Shown in pieces: positions 61,401 to 64,000 of a DNA stretch of 64,000 nucleotides (the stretch's first letter is position 1; every line of letters starts with the position of its first letter). The stretch is taken from assembly GCA_040755195.1 (NCBI GenBank), contig JBFMBL010000009.1, positions 14,895 through 78,894 of the forward strand, given 5' to 3'. The notes under the pieces are model-generated. The model saw only the letters and a program-made list of their open reading frames with translations, searched no databases and was not told the DNA's origin. Position numbers and translations under genes: made by a program. This stretch comes from SURF-55 sp040755195 (GTDB lineage Bacteria > Bacillota > Desulfotomaculia > Desulfotomaculales > Ammonificaceae).

Positions 61401-61685
61401 CTGAGCCCATCCGATATCAAGCGGATCAAGGCTGTGGCAGTCGGGCTGCTTGAGAGGTTGAAGGCTGAGAAGCTCAGAGTCGACCACTGGCGAGACAAAG
61501 AGTCTACCCGAGATGCTGTGCGAACTGCAATTCGGGACTTCTTATGGAGCGATGAAACCGGTCTGCCGGTGGACTGTTACACGGAAGATGATGTGCAGGC
61601 CAGAGCGGAAGAAGTATTCCGCCATGTGTACCGCGTTTACCCGACGATTCCATCGCCGTTCTATGAGAATGTTACTGCGGTATGA
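58443..61685 (+). CDS. hsdR: Type I restriction endonuclease subunit R
   Basis: The product has 1080 residues. The N-terminal nuclease domain has Asp and Glu-x-Lys in RADIVGFVNGLPLLFMELKTV (the ELK part diagnostic). SF2 translocase motifs follow: TQGAGKSYSMVFF, DEAHRTQYG (DEAH), GFTGTP and QAIARANRI. A C-terminal helical domain binds HsdM. It cleaves DNA lacking methylation at the HsdS site after translocation. The start lies within the GHKL gene stop (ATGA, 58443). Confidence 0.95.
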   Translation: MNTYTEDTLVQQTTAEYLEQQLGWESVYAYNTEDFGPDSLLGRASDREVVLTRYLRAKLVELNPGLPETAYDDAVRQIVSTVANQTLLAANRDKYELIKDGVQVTFHNGKGERVRQRLRVFDYAEPANNHFLCVREFWVRGDLYRRRADIVGFVNGLPLLFMELKTVSKDIRGAYEKNFKDYKDTVPHLFQHNAFVVLANGVDAKLGSVTSRFEHFHEWKRLAEDQPGAVNMETLLKGICDKRNFMDLLENFIVFDNSSSEPKKILARNHQFLGVNRAIEAVRDRKNRQGRLGVFWHTQGAGKSYSMVFFTRKVHRKLGGNFTFLILTDREDLDTQIYKTFAGCGVVDDRDPCRASSGDHLSGLLTQHKSYIFSLIQKFNKDVNPDEGYTRRDDIIVITDEAHRTQYGTLALNMRNALPHAGYIGFTGTPLFKDDEITRRVFGEYVSTYDFQRSVEDKATVPLYYDARGDKLGVAVGDLNERIAQKLEELETEDIDVEQRLEKELKRDYHIITADKRLDQIARDVVLHYSRAWETGKAMLVCIDKVTCVRMYNLIVKYWDERIAELEAGLSSAADEQEEVYRRRQIEWMRETRTAVVVSEEQGEVEKFRKWGMDITPHRRLMKEGIELPESMRRQPQFRNMQRMALDDAFKEQEHPFRIVIVCAMWLTGFDVPSLSTLYLDKPLKAHTLMQAIARANRINDEKNNGLIVDYCGILKNLRKALATFAGQGDSGHGGSGETEPAKPEEELLADLAEAIAFVRAFLGDRGASLDGIITKTGFERNAEILAAKEAANKNDETRKRFEVMCREVFKKFKASINVKGVNAHRAEYNAINVVYKSLQQDREKADITDIIRQLHQVVDEAIEVKPNRVAEEQAPYDISKIDFDRLRKEFERSKAKHTTVQNLKQVVEQRLRRLLEQNPLRTDFHRHYEEIVNEYNREKDRVTIEKTFEALLRFVNELDEEDSRAVREGLDEESLAIFDLLKKQDLSPSDIKRIKAVAVGLLERLKAEKLRVDHWRDKESTRDAVRTAIRDFLWSDETGLPVDCYTEDDVQARAEEVFRHVYRVYPTIPSPFYENVTAV

Positions 61686-61890
61686 AGAGGGCTAACAATG
61701 CGGTGCACCTACCGGCCGATAGCGTCACTCCTTTCGTCTGTTTTTTGTCAAAGGTCGTGTTTCCGTCGTCCAGAATATTTTAGGCTGCCTGTAGGTGACT
61801 GTGGAAAGAGCATGTTTGGCTATTTAAAGGAAGGAAGAAAATAATTTTGATCGAAAGACATTAAAAACGTCTCCAAAAAGGACTGGTACT

Positions 61891-62734
61891 GTGGCCGATA
61901 GTGAAACTGTTATTGGGCAACGGTTTGCATATCGCAAGACCCGGGGCCTTGGGGATCCGGTCCAACCAGTTGAAGTAGTGAAAGAAGGACCTCCGCGTTT
62001 TCAAAAGGTCAGAATTCGGTACCTGGACGGCGAATACGAGGGATTGGAAGAATGGGTGCCGAAATCAAGACTAGTCGTGTCATGGGACGACGCGCAAGCA
62101 TTTTGTGAAGACGAAAAGCGTGTACTTGCGGCTTCGGAAGCATCCGACTCAGTTGATGGGACACTGGTGCATAAAGCCGTACAGACAGTATTTGGAGCTA
62201 TCACCGACCTTTTTGGCGAAGAACTTTTACTTACGGGATGTTGAAAGGGAGCTGATTATCATTGAGGATTTTGAGAAGACGGTTTGTAAACTGGAACTTG
62301 ATCGGGAAGCCCTTCTTGAAACCCCTTATGCCTTCGTAGACCGTAATGGGGATTACAAAGCTCCTTTCGCGGTAAGGGAGAACCTTGCTAAAATCTTTTG
62401 TCTACGTTATCCTGAGCAAATATTACGAGCGATAAGCCTGAAAGAAGCTAAGTGGCACAAGGAAGTTCTTGAGATCGCAGAGCCTCTCCGCCAACAGGCG
62501 CTTAATTCGTTCTACGACCAATATAGAGCAGCCTTTTCTCTAATAAGAGAATGGTGTGGCAAAGAAAAAGCTGCTGAGATTAATCATATCAATATCCTTC
62601 GAAATGAAATCCGGCGTTTGCGGAAGATGGTCGAGTCCACAGCCGATTGGTTGAAAAGTTCAGGTCATCATGTAAAGGCTAAGAATTTATTGAAGCAGTT
62701 AAACGAGCATGATCCGTACGATACGGGGTCATAA
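61891..62734 (+). pseudogene. Frameshifted gene of unknown function
   Basis: Two frames overlap at 62105-62244. The first (61891, GTG) encodes an SH3/tudor-like opening, IGQRFAYRKTRGLGDPVQPV and RIRYLDGEYEGLEEWVPKSR, and ends in EELLLTGC just after a shift. The second continues with FYLRDVERELIIIEDFEKT to a helical C-terminus ending at 62734. Joining them by a one-base shift near 62205-62240 (T-rich CTTTTT and CTTTTAC stretches) gives a plausible 280-residue protein. It may be a true mutation, a sequence error or, less likely, programmed frameshifting. The family is not recognised. Confidence 0.6.
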
Positions 62735-62737
62735 AGC

Positions 62738-62914
62738 TTGCTCACTGTAAACGAAGCAGCAAATTATCTAAGAATCGAACCGAATGTACTACGCTGCTGG
62801 TTACGAGAAGGCAAGTTTCCCGGGGTGAAAACCGGGGTTAACTGGCGCGTAGATGAAACGGACCTTCAGAAGTTCATCGAAGAAGCAAAGCGGAAGCCTG
62901 GGAAAGGGGAGTAG
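62738..62914 (+). CDS. Small excisionase-like helix-turn-helix protein
   Basis: The product has 58 residues, TTG start: LTVNEAANYLRIEPNVLRCW, then LREGKFPGVKTGVNWRVDE and a Lys-rich tail. This is the MerR-like HTH_17/excisionase fold. It lies four bases after the frameshifted gene and two bases before the next, so it looks operonic. It could be the recombination directionality factor of the decayed island or a local regulator. Confidence 0.75.
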   Translation: MLTVNEAANYLRIEPNVLRCWLREGKFPGVKTGVNWRVDETDLQKFIEEAKRKPGKGE

Positions 62915-62916
62915 TT

Positions 62917-63636
62917 ATGCCGTTACCAAAACCCTATTTTAGGATTTACAGACCGGGAAGCAGCGGTTACGAACGTGACCCCAGATATGCCGATGACCGA
63001 ATATCACTATGTCGTGGTTTTGCCTTAATTGAAAGCGACTTAAAACGAATTTTTGAATACGTTGAACCGGCTGACAACAATTTACAAACATATTCCCATA
63101 GGATTTATGAATTATTCTTAAGGGCTTGTACCGAATTTGAGGCTAATTGCAAAGGGATATTGGACGCAAATGAGTATCGCAAAAGTTCAAATTATAACAT
63201 AGAAGATTATTGTAAATTGGAGACATCCTCAAGGCTTTCTGACTATAAAACTGTATTATATATTTGGAAGTCTCGATGTAAAACGTTTGAGCCTTTTCGA
63301 GAATGGAAAAGTAGCCGTACATTAAGCTGGTACCAAGCCTATAATACGGTTAAACATAATAGAGAAACTCATTTTAACTATGCGTCACTTGAAAACTTAT
63401 TGAACTCAATAGCCGGCCTATTTTGTGTACTCTATTCTCAATTCAGCAATGATGCTTTTTTTAAATACACCGACACTGGCTCATTCTATTCTGATGAGGA
63501 GGGTTATTGTTTTGTCGATGATTCAGTTTTTGGTATAAAATGGCCGGATACGTGGACAAGCGACGAGAGATATGCCTTTAACTGGAATACCCTTTCCAAG
63601 GATACTTCTCCTTTTGAACAGTACAATTTTACTTAA
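62917..63636 (+). CDS. HEPN-like protein of unknown function
   Basis: The product has 239 residues. The helical middle (HRIYELFLRACTEFEANCKGIL, of which FLRACTEFEA is the core; later WYQAYNTVKHNRETHF and LLNSIAGLFCVLYSQF) recalls HEPN-type proteins, with a candidate Asn/Lys-His-Asn-Arg site. The N- and C-terminal parts are not recognised. GGGGAG precedes ATG. It is more AT-rich than the restriction genes beside it. Ribonuclease or abortive-infection activity is only a possibility. Confidence 0.65.
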   Translation: MPLPKPYFRIYRPGSSGYERDPRYADDRISLCRGFALIESDLKRIFEYVEPADNNLQTYSHRIYELFLRACTEFEANCKGILDANEYRKSSNYNIEDYCKLETSSRLSDYKTVLYIWKSRCKTFEPFREWKSSRTLSWYQAYNTVKHNRETHFNYASLENLLNSIAGLFCVLYSQFSNDAFFKYTDTGSFYSDEEGYCFVDDSVFGIKWPDTWTSDERYAFNWNTLSKDTSPFEQYNFT

Positions 63637-64000
63637 ACCAATTGCCCTCCAAAATCGCCTACAAGGGGCTTTTAATCAACTGGCGTGTAAACCTTTTTCC
63701 TACCTGCTGCATTACAACGTCACCACGGGCAAGCAGGAAGCGGGAGTAGTTTGTAATTTGAAAGCGGTGGGGAGGAAGGATTCCCTGAGTATGTTTTTCA
63801 TACCAAAAAGAAGGATACATATCATAACTGATCGAATATGATGAATAAGGTCATATTTTTCCAATAAGGAGTGGTAGCGTGAAAACATTTCGATTGCCCG
63901 GCTGATGGAGCAAGCCTTAAAAAAGGGCGCACTTATCCCTTGGCGGAAAATGAAGCTTTTAGGCAGGTCGTAATGATATTGCTGAAATGTCCGAGGCTTG
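63637..64000. other. Terminal 364 bp without a supported gene
   Basis: A frame of 89 codons from 63572 overlaps the HEPN-like gene and has no ribosome site. A short plus-strand frame near 63885-63972 (containing SIARLMEQALKKGALIPWRK) has no start I can support and may be a remnant. Confidence 0.35.

Noticed and set aside
63572..63841. 89-codon frame at the end of the HEPN-like gene
   Set aside because: It starts inside that gene, lacks a ribosome site and shows no domain.
52101..64000. CRISPR array or second attachment site in the island
   Set aside because: No regularly spaced direct repeats and no second copy of the tRNA-Trp 3' end were seen up to base 64000.

Overview
The window reads as one scaffold from an anaerobic, endospore-forming, low-to-mid GC Firmicute of the Desulfotomaculales/Peptococcaceae kind (Pelotomaculum-like). 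The evidence is the order recN-spoIVB-spo0A, remA-gmk-rpoZ-coaBC-priA-def-fmt-rsmB-rlmN-prpC-prkC-rsgA-rpe, a ferredoxin-dependent 2-oxoacid oxidoreductase, the LL-diaminopimelate aminotransferase route to lysine/meso-DAP, a Tat-exported [NiFe]-hydrogenase-like pair, and very frequent TTG start codons behind strong Shine-Dalgarno sites. The sequence looks like a SPAdes-type draft or metagenome scaffold. It has three 100-N gaps, and two of them are flanked by exact 127-bp duplications, which are contig-end overlaps and not biology.

Layout. 1-11983: dxs (partial), tlyA, a membrane-anchored nuclease-like protein, nadK, argR, recN, spoIVB, spo0A (with a sigma-H-like promoter), steA/steB-like genes, two glycan-type transferases and a P-loop ATPase. 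12079-19469: korDABC, an M20 peptidase with no usable start codon at its conserved N-terminus, dapF-dapL and an aspartate aminotransferase. 19605-23068: probable sporulation/envelope accessory genes, comprising two cysteine-rich paralogues with sigma-K-like promoters, a tiny ORF between them, and a CAP/SCP secreted protein; two assembly gaps lie here. 23593-38646: a long housekeeping block from yicC to rex. 38730-40520: a membrane diguanylate cyclase on the minus strand. 40699-46170: tRNA-Pro, adk, a zinc-ribbon peptide, a UPF0182 membrane protein and pfkA. 46434-52007: hydrogenase maturation protease, tatA, hydrogenase small and large subunits, tatA, tatC and mdh.

52101-64000 is an accessory island. 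It opens with tRNA-Trp and a decayed tyrosine integrase, followed by a tightly overlapping four-gene type I restriction operon (hsdM-hsdS-GHKL ATPase/nuclease-hsdR). After that come a frameshifted gene, a small excisionase-like HTH protein and a HEPN-like protein.

Most interesting signals. (1) A structured element with compensatory base changes lies directly in front of the aspartate aminotransferase and rsgA start codons. Its outer core recurs inside two small transposon-like elements with 12-bp terminal inverted repeats and 8-bp target duplications, which sit 27-28 bp in front of adk and pfkA. (2) The hydrogenase large subunit lacks three of the four cysteines that hold the Ni-Fe centre, while its small subunit looks intact. 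(3) A GHKL ATPase fused to a PD-(D/E)XK-like nuclease is translationally coupled inside the type I restriction operon. (4) The cysteine-rich paralogue pair carries matched sigma-K-like promoters, suggesting new spore-coat proteins.
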